A stretch of DNA of 64,000 nt from Rhodocyclaceae bacterium (GTDB lineage: Bacteria; Pseudomonadota; Gammaproteobacteria; Burkholderiales; Rhodocyclaceae): assembly GCA_016702335.1 (NCBI GenBank), contig JADJEF010000018.1, positions 1 to 64,000 on the forward strand, read 5' to 3'. The notes under the pieces were generated by a model. That model searched no databases. It was not told the DNA's origin and was given only the letters and a program-made list of their open reading frames with translations. Below, piece after piece: positions 9,843 through 18,492 of this stretch (the stretch's first letter is position 1; each line of letters begins with the position of its first letter). The translations under genes and the position numbers were made by a program.

Positions 9843-10919
9843 GGCCTGGTGGTCGTCTTTGAGACGCGCGGCGATGGGTGCAGGGAGGATGTTCAGCAGA
9901 AGCTTTTCCGAGTGGGCTTGCTCATGTTCGAGGGCGCCCTGTATGCGGTCGCGTTCGACGATGAAAAAGCGTAGCGCGATGAAGGCCAGTGTCGATACCA
10001 GCAGGATGTTCTCTGCGAACAGGACAATTGTGTCCATATCGAGACCCAGCTGGACGTCCCGTGCCGTGATGCCCAGCACCAGCAGGCCGAACGCGCCGAA
10101 CCAGAGCGTGGCCCAGCGTGTGCCAAAAAACACCAGCGCACAGAGCGGGGCGAGCAGCGACCAGAGCACGATGCCACCCGAGGTGGCGAAGCCGCCCATC
10201 TGCCAATGAATAACCGCCGGTGTCATCAACAGTGCCAGGAGTTGGAGCCCGGCGGCGACGGTTTCGCGGCGGGTGATCAGCAGGAGCAGCAGCGCCACAA
10301 GCGAAATTGCGGCGAAGCTCAGCGCCGCATTCGCTGCCTGCGGCAGCGACAGTATCGACAAATGCCTAGCCACCCAGGGGGCCAGGAGCATGCCGGCCAC
10401 CGAGAGAAAGATTAGCAGCGTTTTGCGCAGGCGCACCGGTTCCGAGTCGCCATCTTGGGTCGCCGCATGGTCGATACGGTCGATCAGGCGCTGAATCACC
10501 GGAAAGCGGGTAGTGGTCGGCGGGCGTGTTTCGTCCTGATCCAGGTCGACATACCAACTAATGTAGAGCGCATACATCACCCCAAGCGCTCCCGTGATGG
10601 CGGCGCAGATGAGTGGTTCGGGCCCTGAAATTCGCAGTTCTGGGGCAATGACGAGGAACACGATGCTGCCACCGATGACGCCTAGTGTAATGAACGGGTT
10701 GTAGTGGGCGAAGATGGCAAGGTCTCGGCCAAAATAGAGGCCGACGACCAGATAAAGGCCGAAGAGTGGGTACAGCCAGAGATCCCCGAAGCACAGCCAG
10801 ATTCCCAGGAGCGTCGAAAACAGGACCACGGGAAGGTGCACCAGCAGGCCCGGCGAGCGGTAAGCCGAAAAGCCGGTGGTGGCGGGGAAGGGCGACCCGA
10901 AGTAGCTCCAGAATGACAT
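9837..10919 (-). pseudogene. Class III adenylate/guanylate cyclase, membrane half only, cut by an IS end
   Basis: About 360 aa remain. The start at 10919 (MSFWSYFG) has GAGG seven bases upstream. The protein has two sets of hydrophobic helices (roughly residues 30-125 and 180-325) and then the helical linker LLLNILPAPIAARLK. In membrane class III cyclases this linker immediately precedes the catalytic CHD domain. The frame stops at DDHQAP, where the IS3-type terminus at 9837-9842 begins, so the catalytic domain is absent. The remaining product could insert in the membrane but cannot make cAMP. The family assignment rests on the linker motif and topology. Confidence 0.75.
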
Positions 10920-11151
10920 CGTTTCCTCTTTCATGCCGCTCGCACGACTGCATTGGCCGCCATAGGTGCTTGCTGTGAGCCCGAGCTACTCAGTTTTGAT
11001 CAGGCTAATGATACCCGCGCCGACAAGTTAAGCCGCAACACCGGCTGGCGCTGCCACGAGGCCCCCAAATACATCTTCGCGGACGACGACGATGAACTAT
11101 CCAGGAAAATATCACGATAAACCGTGACTCCAGCGGCCCCAACCCTCCCTA

Positions 11152-11180
11152 ATCGCCGTCCCACCAGCGCCGACTTGCGG
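11152..11180 (+). repeat. Dispersed repeat, copy 4 (intergenic)
   Basis: Near-consensus copy: ATCGCCGTC, linker CCACCA, GCGCCGACTTGCGG. A further GCCGACTT half-block follows at 11190-11197. Confidence 0.9.
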
Positions 11181-11261
11181 AATGCTGCCGACTTCGAGAA
11201 CTAAAGGGATCAGAGTGGGGACACGATTTTCTCTCACGTCATGAACCTCCAGAGCTCGGCA

Positions 11262-11283
11262 ATCGCCGTCTTGCCAGCGCCGA
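11262..11283 (+). repeat. Dispersed repeat, copy 5, truncated at its right end
   Basis: ATCGCCGTC, linker TTGCCA, then only GCGCCGA. It then runs directly into the exporter gene scrap at 11285, so a recombination junction lies inside or at the repeat. Confidence 0.8.
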
Positions 11284-11284
11284 G

Positions 11285-11415
11285 CCAGGGGTGGCTGTCG
11301 CTGTAGCGGAAGGCCAGCCCTTGCAGTTCGATATGCCCTTCTTGCTTGCGGGTGCGACTGGGTTGCAGGGCATAGGGGTCGGTGGGGGCGTTCATGAGAT
11401 CGCCCAGGCGCTCAA
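11285..11415 (-). pseudogene. 130-bp scrap of a type I secretion ABC gene
   Basis: About 130 bp are nearly identical to the exporter gene at about 7592-7720 and read RLGDLMNAPT and then IELQGLAFRYSDSHPWL in the same order. This covers the junction between membrane domain and nucleotide-binding domain. Nothing of the gene remains on either side. One border is the truncated dispersed repeat. It is debris of a further exporter gene or a partial duplication of locus A. Confidence 0.85.
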
Positions 11416-11464
11416 ACCCCACTGGACAAGGCTTCCACTTTCGCCTCTGGCGGCTGGAGTGTAT

Positions 11465-11486
11465 GATGTACAAAATACTGTACATC
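11465..11486. promoter_or_regulatory. Palindromic operator of the Phd/ParE-like module
   Basis: A perfect inverted repeat, GATGTACA, six bases, TGTACATC, lies 22 bp before the antitoxin ATG. Phd/YefM antitoxins autoregulate by binding such palindromes over their promoter. Confidence 0.65.
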
Positions 11487-11508
11487 TCGTGTGGTTCAGG
11501 AGGCTATC

Positions 11509-11799
11509 ATGGGTATTTCCGCAAGCGACGTTATCCCGCTCTCGCACGCACGAGCAAACTTTTCCGAACTGGCTGAAGAGGTCAAATGCGGTGCCGAGAA
11601 GATCATTACCAAGAACGGCGAGAGCTACATCGCCCTGATCGATGCCAACCGTCTGGACTACTACCACCAGCTGGAACGAGAGCGCATCCACTTGTTGCTG
11701 ATAGACGACGCAGCAAAGGGGCTCGACGATGTGGCCGCTGGCAAGGTGAAAGACGCCCGTAGTGTGATTCAGTCCATCAAACGCCGTCGCAGCGAGTAA
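11509..11799 (+). CDS. Phd/YefM-family antitoxin
   Basis: The protein has 96 aa. The start at 11509 is chosen because CAGGAGG lies eight bases upstream; a GTG farther upstream lacks a site. The N-terminal half shows the Phd/YefM pattern (VIPLSHARANFSELAEEV, then KNGESYIALID), which forms a DNA-binding dimer. The C-terminal tail would wrap and neutralise the toxin. The toxin gene starts 19 bp downstream, giving a typical antitoxin-first type II pair. A palindrome upstream is the likely autoregulatory site. Confidence 0.88.
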   Translation: MGISASDVIPLSHARANFSELAEEVKCGAEKIITKNGESYIALIDANRLDYYHQLERERIHLLLIDDAAKGLDDVAAGKVKDARSVIQSIKRRRSE

Positions 11800-11818
11800 G
11801 TTGCGACGGAGCCTGCTT

Positions 11819-12208
11819 GTGGCAAAAAAGCCTGTAGTCAAATTCACCGCAAATTTCGAGCGCAACCTCGAAGGGATAGAACACTTCCTAACCGGAGCAG
11901 AAGCACCGCAGGCCTTCGACAACTTGCTGGACGAACTGCTCGAAACGGTGATTTCCAACCTTGAGTGCTTCCCTGAGCTGGGCAGACCGTTTGTGGCCCG
12001 CCAACCGCGCTCGGTCGAGACCACCAACGCACTGGCAGCGCTCCGCACAAAGTTATCGGCGCTGACACAGGACATGGACGCCTTACGCGAATACGTCCTC
12101 AAGGATTACCTGCTGCTTTACGCGCTGATTGGCGGAGCGATTTACCTCCTCGCCATCAGGCATCAGCGGCAGCTTTCGTTTGACTTTGAAGGCCATTGGG
12201 GATCATAG
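11819..12208 (+). CDS. RelE/ParE-superfamily toxin
   Basis: The protein has 129 aa. GTG at 11819 is preferred over an upstream TTG because GGAG precedes it at a workable distance. The fold signature of RelE/ParE is visible: FTANFERNLEGIEHFL at the N-terminus, FPELGRPF in the middle and the beta strand YLLLYALIGGAIYLLAIRHQRQ at the end. Members either cleave mRNA on the ribosome or poison gyrase, and sequence alone does not tell which. It is paired with the Phd-type antitoxin just upstream. The central segment (about residues 60-85) is longer than usual. Confidence 0.82.
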   Translation: MAKKPVVKFTANFERNLEGIEHFLTGAEAPQAFDNLLDELLETVISNLECFPELGRPFVARQPRSVETTNALAALRTKLSALTQDMDALREYVLKDYLLLYALIGGAIYLLAIRHQRQLSFDFEGHWGS

Positions 12209-12226
12209 ACCAAGGAGCTAAAGGGG

Positions 12227-12295
12227 TCAGAAACATTACCTTCTCGCCTGTCGCACATCGATTCATCCATCCTTTCAGAACGGTAATGTCTCTGA
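12227..12295. repeat. Inverted repeat around 41 bp, possible small transposable remnant
   Basis: TCAGAAACATTACC at 12227-12240 and GGTAATGTCTCTGA at 12282-12295 are complementary at 13 of 14 positions. The left arm is preceded by AGGGG, a form common near IS200-like/REP-associated elements. No protein is encoded. Confidence 0.55.
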
Positions 12296-12313
12296 AAATC
12301 ATCTAGGCGGCGT

Positions 12314-12342
12314 ATCGCCGTCTCGCCAGCGCCGACTTGCCG
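12314..12342 (+). repeat. Dispersed repeat, copy 6 (intergenic)
   Basis: ATCGCCGTC, linker TCGCCA, GCGCCGACTTGC, then CGATTTTG. Copy 7 shares the CGATTTTG extension. The rest of 12209-12537 contains no gene that I can support. Confidence 0.9.
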
Positions 12343-12537
12343 ATTTTGGCGTCAGCTCAAGTGTTAGCGGGCCACGGGTTGTTGGCATAGATAGACTGGC
12401 TGAGGGCAAGGGGATAACGAATTGGCCCCTTGCATCGACCCGCAGTAGTAGTCGCCAGCCCAGAGTAAGGTGCCGCTTGCGAGAGGTGGCTCATGCCTGT
12501 AAGCCCGGAAAGTCTCCGCCAGCGGCTTCAGAGCGAC

Positions 12538-13242
12538 TTACTCGTACTTCTTGTTGATTTTTTCGGTGGTGCCGTCTTTCACCATTGCTTGCAGCGTCGT
12601 ATTCAACTTGGCGATGGTTTCTGCCGCCACCGACTTGTTGCAGGCGAGATACAGTTCGGTTTTCTTGAAGTTCAGCACAGGCTTGATCTTGACCTTCATT
12701 TTGTTGGCAATGAAGGGCGCAGATAGCCCGCCGGTGGCCCACAAGTCGATGCGCCCGGCGTCGAGCTTTTGCACCGTTTGCTCATCGTTGGTGGCTGCGT
12801 CGATCACGAACCTCAGGTTCTGCAGATGCAGCGTAGTGGCGTCACCGCGATAGCCGCCGATCTTGTATTTTCTGGCGTCCTCAAGCGTTTTGAGTTCGAT
12901 CTTGCTGTCGGCCTTGGACCACAGCACCCAGTCGTTGGGCGCAACCGGACCCACCCACAGAAAGCTTTTTTCGCGCTCTTCCGTGCGCGTGGTCGAATAA
13001 ACGCAAGTGTCCTTGTCGACCTGCGCCATTTCGATCGCGCGTACCCAGGGAAACATCTTGATCGTATAGGGAATGGCAGCGCGCTTGAAGAGTTCGTGAA
13101 TGGTCTCGGTGGCACTACCGACGATGGTTTTACCGCCATCCGTGGAGTAGTTGTACGGCGGCGCATCTTCGGTGGTCAGAATCAGGCCATTGGCAAACGC
13201 GGCATTCGATACCAGCAGGCCTATACATAGCAGCTTTTTCAT
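12538..13242 (-). CDS. Periplasmic solute-binding protein, SBP family 3 type
   Basis: The protein has 234 aa with a clear Sec signal (MKKLLCIGLLVSNAAFA, cleavage after AFA). The mature part begins LILTTEDAPPYNY and contains GSATETIHELFKRA, GGYRGDATTL and LDAGRIDLWATG. These match the extracellular solute-binding family 3 fold used by polar amino acid ABC importers and by stand-alone sensory binding proteins. GAGAGGAGT before the ATG is a good ribosome binding site. No permease or ATPase gene is adjacent, so the protein is an orphan here. The ligand cannot be read from sequence. Confidence 0.85.
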   Translation of the reverse strand: MKKLLCIGLLVSNAAFANGLILTTEDAPPYNYSTDGGKTIVGSATETIHELFKRAAIPYTIKMFPWVRAIEMAQVDKDTCVYSTTRTEEREKSFLWVGPVAPNDWVLWSKADSKIELKTLEDARKYKIGGYRGDATTLHLQNLRFVIDAATNDEQTVQKLDAGRIDLWATGGLSAPFIANKMKVKIKPVLNFKKTELYLACNKSVAAETIAKLNTTLQAMVKDGTTEKINKKYE

Positions 13243-13404
13243 GTGGACTCCTCTCGATCGTGTGGGTGATTGTGCTGTCTGCGCTCGCAGTAATTGAGCA
13301 CATAAATCCTAGCAGCCTTTTATTGCAAGCAGGAGATTATCGAGACGCGCCCGGGTGCTGTGACGTGAGGAACCTCACAGTGGAAATAGCAGGCTGTCAG
13401 AAGA

Positions 13405-14028
13405 CTAAGGCGCGCCCGTCTTTCTCAGTGCGCAGCCCACCAGGATTTGCAGTTCTTCTTGTACGTCGTCCAGCGGTTTCACGCAGCGCGCGGCGCGACA
13501 CATGGCGACGGTGCCTTCGACCGAGGCGACGATCAGCGCCGCCAGCCGTTTGGCCCGTGCTGGCTTGAGGCCTTCCCGGCGCAATGCCTCGGCGATCAGG
13601 TGTTGCCATTCGGTGAATGCCTCGTGGGCGATGGCGAGAAGTCGCGCTTGCTCCGCCGGTGCCAACGTGCCGGCCGGGCCGGGTTCGTCGCTTACCGGGC
13701 CTTCCAGGCACACCGCAAGGACCGGACACCCGGCTTCGAAGCCGCTGGCTTGCAATGCCTGCCGCCACAAATCGATGAATCGGTTCATGCCCTCGAGCGC
13801 ACCGCGCTCCTGCATCAGGCGTTGCAGCGGCACGGCAATCGCCTTGCCGGCAAAGCCTACGGCCTCTTCGATCAGTTGCTGTTTGCCGCCGGGAAAGTGA
13901 TGGGCAATCGAGCCACGGGGCGTGCCGGTGCTGCGCACTACCTCACGCACGCTGGTGGCACTGACGCCGCGCCGCGCCATCATCTCGGCGGCGCCGGCAA
14001 CCATTCGGGTTCGGGTATCGGCGTTCAT
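13405..14028 (-). CDS. TetR-family repressor (LmrA/YxaF-like)
   Basis: The protein has 207 aa. The N-terminal helix-turn-helix spans about residues 8-52 (ARRGVSATSVREVV, then GTPRGSIAHHFPGGKQQL), which is the TetR DNA-binding pattern. The C-terminal ligand domain carries the GCPVLAVCLE segment typical of the LmrA/YxaF group. The gene is divergent from the molybdopterin oxidoreductase at 14121 across a 92-bp space. That space contains two similar 16-bp palindromes, the likely binding sites. It probably represses itself and the oxidoreductase until a small organic ligand binds. The ligand is unknown. Confidence 0.88.
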   Translation of the reverse strand: MNADTRTRMVAGAAEMMARRGVSATSVREVVRSTGTPRGSIAHHFPGGKQQLIEEAVGFAGKAIAVPLQRLMQERGALEGMNRFIDLWRQALQASGFEAGCPVLAVCLEGPVSDEPGPAGTLAPAEQARLLAIAHEAFTEWQHLIAEALRREGLKPARAKRLAALIVASVEGTVAMCRAARCVKPLDDVQEELQILVGCALRKTGAP

Positions 14029-14036
14029 GGGGCCAT

Positions 14037-14089
14037 TATGTCATGCGGCATACTCCGTGTATGATGTGCTCACTATGTCGTGTGACATA
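14037..14089. promoter_or_regulatory. Paired TetR-type operators
   Basis: Two dyads 37 bp apart: TATGTC-ATGC-GGCATA at 14037-14052 and TATGTC-GTGT-GACATA at 14074-14089. They lie between the divergent starts of the repressor and the oxidoreductase, so both genes can be controlled from here. Confidence 0.7.
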
Positions 14090-14120
14090 CCTTTTCCAGC
14101 CAATGCCAAGGGAGCACTCC

Positions 14121-16439
14121 ATGACGACAGAAAAGACGGCCTGCATACTGTGTTCGCGCAATTGTGGCCTGGAGGTTGAAGTTGAGGGCGGGCAGCTGAA
14201 GAAGATTCGCGGAGACAACGACCACCCCGGCTCGCACGGCTATATCTGCAACAAGGCGGCGCGGCTCAATTATTACCAAAACCATTCCGGGCGACTGCAG
14301 CATCCGCTCAAACGGCAGGCGGACGGCGGCTTTGTGCAGGTGAGCTGGGACGAAGCACTCAGCGATATTGCGCAGCGCCTGAACGGCATTCGTGATGCCC
14401 ACGGGGGTGACGCGTTTGCCTTTGTGGGCGGCGGCGGGCAGGGTAACCATCTCGCCGGGGCCTACAGCAGGCAATTGCTGTCGGCCATGAAGAGTCGCTT
14501 TGTTTATAGCTCACTGGCGCAGGAAAAAACCGGCGATTTCTGGGTGAATGGGCGCATGTACGGCGCGCAGAACTGCCACCCGACGGAAGACATCGAGCAT
14601 GCCGACTATGTCATTTTCATCGGCTGCAACCCCTACCAGTCGCACGGCATTTTCAATGCCCGCGACCTGCTGCGCGCGATCAAGAATGATCCGGCCCGCA
14701 CCATGGTGGTGATCGATCCGCGCCGTACCGAAACGGCCGATCAGGCCGACATTCACCTGCAGCTCAAGCCCGGTACCGATGCCTATCTGCTGCTCGCCAT
14801 GCTGGCGGTGATTGTGCGCGAGCGCCTTCACGATCAGGTCTTTATCGACGCGCACTGCACCGGCTTTGAGGCCGTGCAGGCGATGTTGCTGGAAATTCCC
14901 ATCGCCGATTATGCCGCCCACGCCGATGTGCCTCTGGCGCAGGTGGAGCGTGTCGCGCGCGGCTTCGCCACCGCCAGACGGGCTTGTGTGCGTGCCGATC
15001 TGGGCACGCAACATACCTTGCACACCACACTGAATGCCTATCTGGAAAAACTGCTTTATCTTGTCACCGGCAAGTTTGGACGCCAGGGTTGCAACAATCT
15101 GCATACCCACTTGCTGCCCTTGGTAGGCAACACCGACGAGACCAAGCTCAAGCCCGGCAAGTCGCTAAAGCGCACGAATTTTCATCAGATGCTGCCCATT
15201 GGCGGCATGTACCCGCCCAACATTCTGCCTGACGAAATTCTCAAGGCCGGCGACAAGCGCATTCGCGCGATTGTCTGCGACAGTTCGAACCCGATGCTGA
15301 CCTATGCCGACGGGCAGGCGCAGGAAGCCGCGTTTCGTTCGCTTGAGCTCTTTGTGGTGATCGATGTGGCGCTGACCGAAACCGCACGCCTCGCGCACTA
15401 TGTGCTGCCGGCCGCATCGCAGTACGAAAAAGCAGAGGCTACCGGCTTCAATCTGGAGTTTCCGAAAAACTACTTTCACTTGCGTCACCCGGTTGTGTCA
15501 CCGCCCGGCGAGGCCTTGCCCGAGCCCGAAATTTACACGCGCCTGCTCGAAGCCATGGGCGTATTGCCCAAACGCTTCAGCGTGCTGTCGGCCATTGCGG
15601 CGCTTGAGCCGGCAGCTTTCGGGCATCGCGGCTATCTCATGGCCCTGGGGCTTACGCTGGCGCGCCACAAGCGCTGGGCGGCCTACGGGGCGTCGATTTT
15701 GTACCGAACCTTGGGTGCGCAGCTGGCGCGCAATGCAAGCGGAACTCCGGGCCCAATCCCCGTCCAGTTAGCCGCAGCAGCGCCACTTCTGCCCATCGCC
15801 CTTGGTTTCGCCCGCGAGCACCCGGTGGCGGTGTGTCGTGCCGGTCACGCCGGCACTGGCTTGGGGCTGGGCGTGAGCTTGTTCCGCTCGATCTTGAACA
15901 GCGCGTCCGGCACCATTATCAGTCACCATGAATTCGACGAAATGTGGGCGCTGCTCAAGACCGATGATCAGCGCGTGCACCTGGAGGTGCCCGAAATGCT
16001 GGAGGCCGTGCGGGCGCTGCCCGGTGAGCTGGAAATCGGAACGACGCTGGGCGGGGCCTACCCATTCCTGCTCATGGCCGGCGAGCGCCGCAGCTACAAC
16101 GCCAACCAGATCATCCGCGACCCGGGTTGGCGCAAGGTCGATAAGCAAGGTGCCATGCGCATCCACCCGGACGATGCGCTGACCTTGAGCGTGGCGCAGG
16201 GCGATACGGTGGTGTGCCGGTCGTCACGCGGTGAAATAGAGGTGCCGGTGGCTATCGACGACACGCTGCGCCGTGGCGTGGTGTCGGTACCGCACGGCTA
16301 CGGCGCGCGCCATGGCACCGATGCGCCCTTGGGGCCGGACATCAATCGCCTGACCTCAGCCGAGCATTGCGACCCGTTCTCACGCACGCCGTATCACAAG
16401 TATGTACCGGTGACGATCGAGAAGCGCGCTGCTGCCTAG
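14121..16439 (+). CDS. Molybdopterin-dependent oxidoreductase with N-terminal [4Fe-4S] site
   Basis: The protein has 772 aa. The ATG at 14121 is chosen because GGGAGCA precedes it; upstream in-frame ATGs fall in the operator region. The N-terminus has CILCSRNCGLEV and a fourth Cys in GYICNKA, the Cx2Cx3Cx(n)C cluster of the formate dehydrogenase/nitrate reductase superfamily. The central Mo-bisMGD domains follow (VIDPRRTETADQADIHLQLKPG), and a molydopterin dinucleotide-binding C-terminal domain is present (NANQIIRDPGWRK). There is no Tat signal, so it is cytoplasmic. No electron-transfer or membrane subunit is adjacent. The substrate is not evident. Control by the divergent TetR repressor is likely. 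Confidence 0.88.
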   Translation: MTTEKTACILCSRNCGLEVEVEGGQLKKIRGDNDHPGSHGYICNKAARLNYYQNHSGRLQHPLKRQADGGFVQVSWDEALSDIAQRLNGIRDAHGGDAFAFVGGGGQGNHLAGAYSRQLLSAMKSRFVYSSLAQEKTGDFWVNGRMYGAQNCHPTEDIEHADYVIFIGCNPYQSHGIFNARDLLRAIKNDPARTMVVIDPRRTETADQADIHLQLKPGTDAYLLLAMLAVIVRERLHDQVFIDAHCTGFEAVQAMLLEIPIADYAAHADVPLAQVERVARGFATARRACVRADLGTQHTLHTTLNAYLEKLLYLVTGKFGRQGCNNLHTHLLPLVGNTDETKLKPGKSLKRTNFHQMLPIGGMYPPNILPDEILKAGDKRIRAIVCDSSNPMLTYADGQAQEAAFRSLELFVVIDVALTETARLAHYVLPAASQYEKAEATGFNLEFPKNYFHLRHPVVSPPGEALPEPEIYTRLLEAMGVLPKRFSVLSAIAALEPAAFGHRGYLMALGLTLARHKRWAAYGASILYRTLGAQLARNASGTPGPIPVQLAAAAPLLPIALGFAREHPVAVCRAGHAGTGLGLGVSLFRSILNSASGTIISHHEFDEMWALLKTDDQRVHLEVPEMLEAVRALPGELEIGTTLGGAYPFLLMAGERRSYNANQIIRDPGWRKVDKQGAMRIHPDDALTLSVAQGDTVVCRSSRGEIEVPVAIDDTLRRGVVSVPHGYGARHGTDAPLGPDINRLTSAEHCDPFSRTPYHKYVPVTIEKRAAA

Positions 16440-16455
16440 CCTGAGCCGCTGCGCC

Positions 16456-17358
16456 TCAATGGCCTGCCACCATTAACCACAGCGGCATGGTGAGCATGGC
16501 CAACAGCGTACTGGCCGAAATCTGCCAGGCCACCTCCGGGCCGTCGCCGCCCATGCGTTGGGCGAGGATGAAGGCCGAGCTGGCAATGGGCAGGGCGGCG
16601 AAGATGAGCGCGATGTCGGCATACAGCGGTGGCAGACCGAGCCAGCGGGCAAGCCCCAGCGCGACCAAGGGCATTGCGAGCAGCTTTACCGTCAGCAAAT
16701 AGGCGCTAGCCGCCGTCCTGCCAGCGCCGACTTGCCGATTTTGCATACGCAAACCGGCCCCCACGGCGAGCAGACCCAACGCGACCGCGGCATCGCTCAG
16801 TCGCGTCAGCAGTTTCAGCGCCGGCTCCGGTAGCTGCAGCCCGGCAAGATTGGCGATCAGCCCGGCGACGGTGCCAATGATCAGCGGGTTTCTGGCCAAC
16901 TCGCGCAGCACCTTATGCTCGCCGTGACGGGCGAGCACATAGACCGCGGTGACGTTGGCCGGCGGTACCATCACGCCCACGACGATGGCCATGGCCGCGA
17001 CACCCGCCGGCCCATGCAGGCTGCCAGCAACGGCCAGACCGATGTAAGAGTTGAAGCGGAAGCTGCACTGGTGCAACGAGGCAAACTGCCGTGGCGCGAG
17101 CCCGAACAGGCGCAGCCCCGACCCCAGCGCCATGGCCGTGAGCATGGCACCCGCGGCTACGGCGATCAGCGGCCCGGCCGCCTGCCAGTCGATGCGGGTG
17201 CGCACCAGGCCGTTGAACAGCAGGACTGGGAAGAGTACGAAATAGACCAGCTTCTCGACCCCGTTCCAGAAGTGATCGCCCAGATGCATCACGCGGCGCA
17301 GCGCCGCACCGAGCAGGATCAGCGAAAAATCGGGCAGAAGCAGGAGGGCAGCAGACAT
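16456..17358 (-). CDS. AEC-family (auxin efflux carrier-like) membrane transporter
   Basis: The protein has 300 aa with about ten hydrophobic helices arranged as two inverted five-helix bundles, the layout of AEC/malonate-type carriers. The conserved segment PPANVTAVYVLA is present near the centre. A dispersed-repeat copy lies in frame at about residue 208 and is read as NRQVGAGRTAAS, in the loop before a late helix, apparently tolerated. The gene is convergent with the oxidoreductase. The substrate is unknown; family members carry organic acids or auxin-like anions. Confidence 0.83.
   Translation of the reverse strand: MSAALLLLPDFSLILLGAALRRVMHLGDHFWNGVEKLVYFVLFPVLLFNGLVRTRIDWQAAGPLIAVAAGAMLTAMALGSGLRLFGLAPRQFASLHQCSFRFNSYIGLAVAGSLHGPAGVAAMAIVVGVMVPPANVTAVYVLARHGEHKVLRELARNPLIIGTVAGLIANLAGLQLPEPALKLLTRLSDAAVALGLLAVGAGLRMQNRQVGAGRTAASAYLLTVKLLAMPLVALGLARWLGLPPLYADIALIFAALPIASSAFILAQRMGGDGPEVAWQISASTLLAMLTMPLWLMVAGH
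16710..16737 (+). repeat. Dispersed repeat, copy 7 (in frame in the AEC transporter)
   Basis: CCGCCGTCC, linker, CCAGCGCCGACTTGCCG. It is translated on the minus strand as RQVGAGRTAA. The CGATTTTG after it matches copy 6. Confidence 0.85.
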
Positions 17359-17421
17359 GGTCGGGCCATTATGCCGCTGCTGATCGGCAGGACAGCGACG
17401 CCTGGCCGTCGCTAAGGGCTG

Positions 17422-18430
17422 CTATGGCCCGCTAAGACCGCGGATCATGAAGAAGACGTAGCCCCCGAGCAGCACCACGCCCACCAGTCGGGGCAGATGA
17501 CCGAATACGGCGATGGAAAAAAAAGTGTATGGTACCGGCACCGGCAATGACCAGCACGCCCAGCTCGAAAAAGCCCGGTACGGCAATGCTGTCAGACAGT
17601 GCGAACAGCCCCAGGCACATTGGAATGCACATGTGGCCGTCACCGACTTGCGAACTGACCACAATGTCCTGCCGGTGCTTGCTGGCGAAGTAAAGCGCGA
17701 GCAAGGCGTTGGGCAAGACCATGAGCATGCCGCTGAGCCAGCCCAACTGGGCGGTGCCGATATAGCGGCTGGGGCTGCTCTCCACCCATTGCACCAGATG
17801 ATCGACGCTTTGGTAGATGCACCAGGCGCAAACGCCGATCAGCGCGAAGTCGATGACGATGGACCAGTGAATGCGGCGGTTCTTGCGCACATTGGTTTTG
17901 AGCACTTCGAACACATGCAGAATCTGCCAAAAGACAAACAGCCCGACCAGCACCACCCCGTCGTAGAAGTCGAGTACGCCATCCTTGGCCAGCGCCCAGA
18001 GCGTGCCGGTGAACAGGAACAGGGCGATCAGGGTGAATAGCAGGTCGAGCCGGTAGATGCGATAGACATCGCTTGCTTTGCCCGCCTTGCCGCCCTTTCC
18101 CGCCATCGCGGGTGCCTGGGTGCTGAGCAGGGCGGTCAGGCCGAGAATCAGGGTCAGGTTGGTGACATTGTTGACGAGTGCGTTTTCCACCACCAGCGTG
18201 CCCTTGCCCCCCGAGCGGCTCATGACAAACGCAAACACCAGATTGGCGAAACCAGAGCAGTAGGGCATGATCAAGGTGCCGAGTACGGTACCTTCAAACC
18301 CTTTGTTCTCCATGGCGTGCAGCCGCCAGATCATCAAAATGGAGGCAAGGGCAAACAGCGTCAGCAGCACCGCAGGGTGGCTGGCGTATTGAGCCCAGAG
18401 GCTGACCAGGGGTTGTAGCACGCTGTTCAC
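17422..18430 (-). pseudogene. Sodium/calcium-exchanger-like membrane protein, frameshifted at an A8 tract
   Basis: The protein is about 335 aa with roughly ten hydrophobic helices in two halves. The first half has EGTVLGTLIMPYCSGFANLV and VENALVNNVTNLTLILGL, resembling alpha repeats of the CaCA (Na+/Ca2+ exchanger) superfamily. The second half has SSQVGDGHMCIPMCLGLFAL. GTG at 18430 is preferred as start because GAGGAG precedes it; an ATG ten codons upstream lacks a site. The frame breaks at eight A bases (17517-17524). The natural end continues in the next frame as HLPRLVGVVLLGGYVFFMIRG to a stop at 17422. A single-base error in the tract would restore the gene. Confidence 0.75.
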
Positions 18431-18492
18431 GCCGCCAGGCTCCTCACCTTGTGTTGCCAACCGACTGAAGACACTGAAGAAAGACTGAATTC

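Noticed and set aside
17635..17652. Short match to the dispersed repeat (GCCGTCACCGACTTGCG) in the exchanger gene
   Set aside because: It lacks the linker, and the encoded SSQVGDGHM looks like a native conserved motif of this exchanger family, so coincidence is likely.
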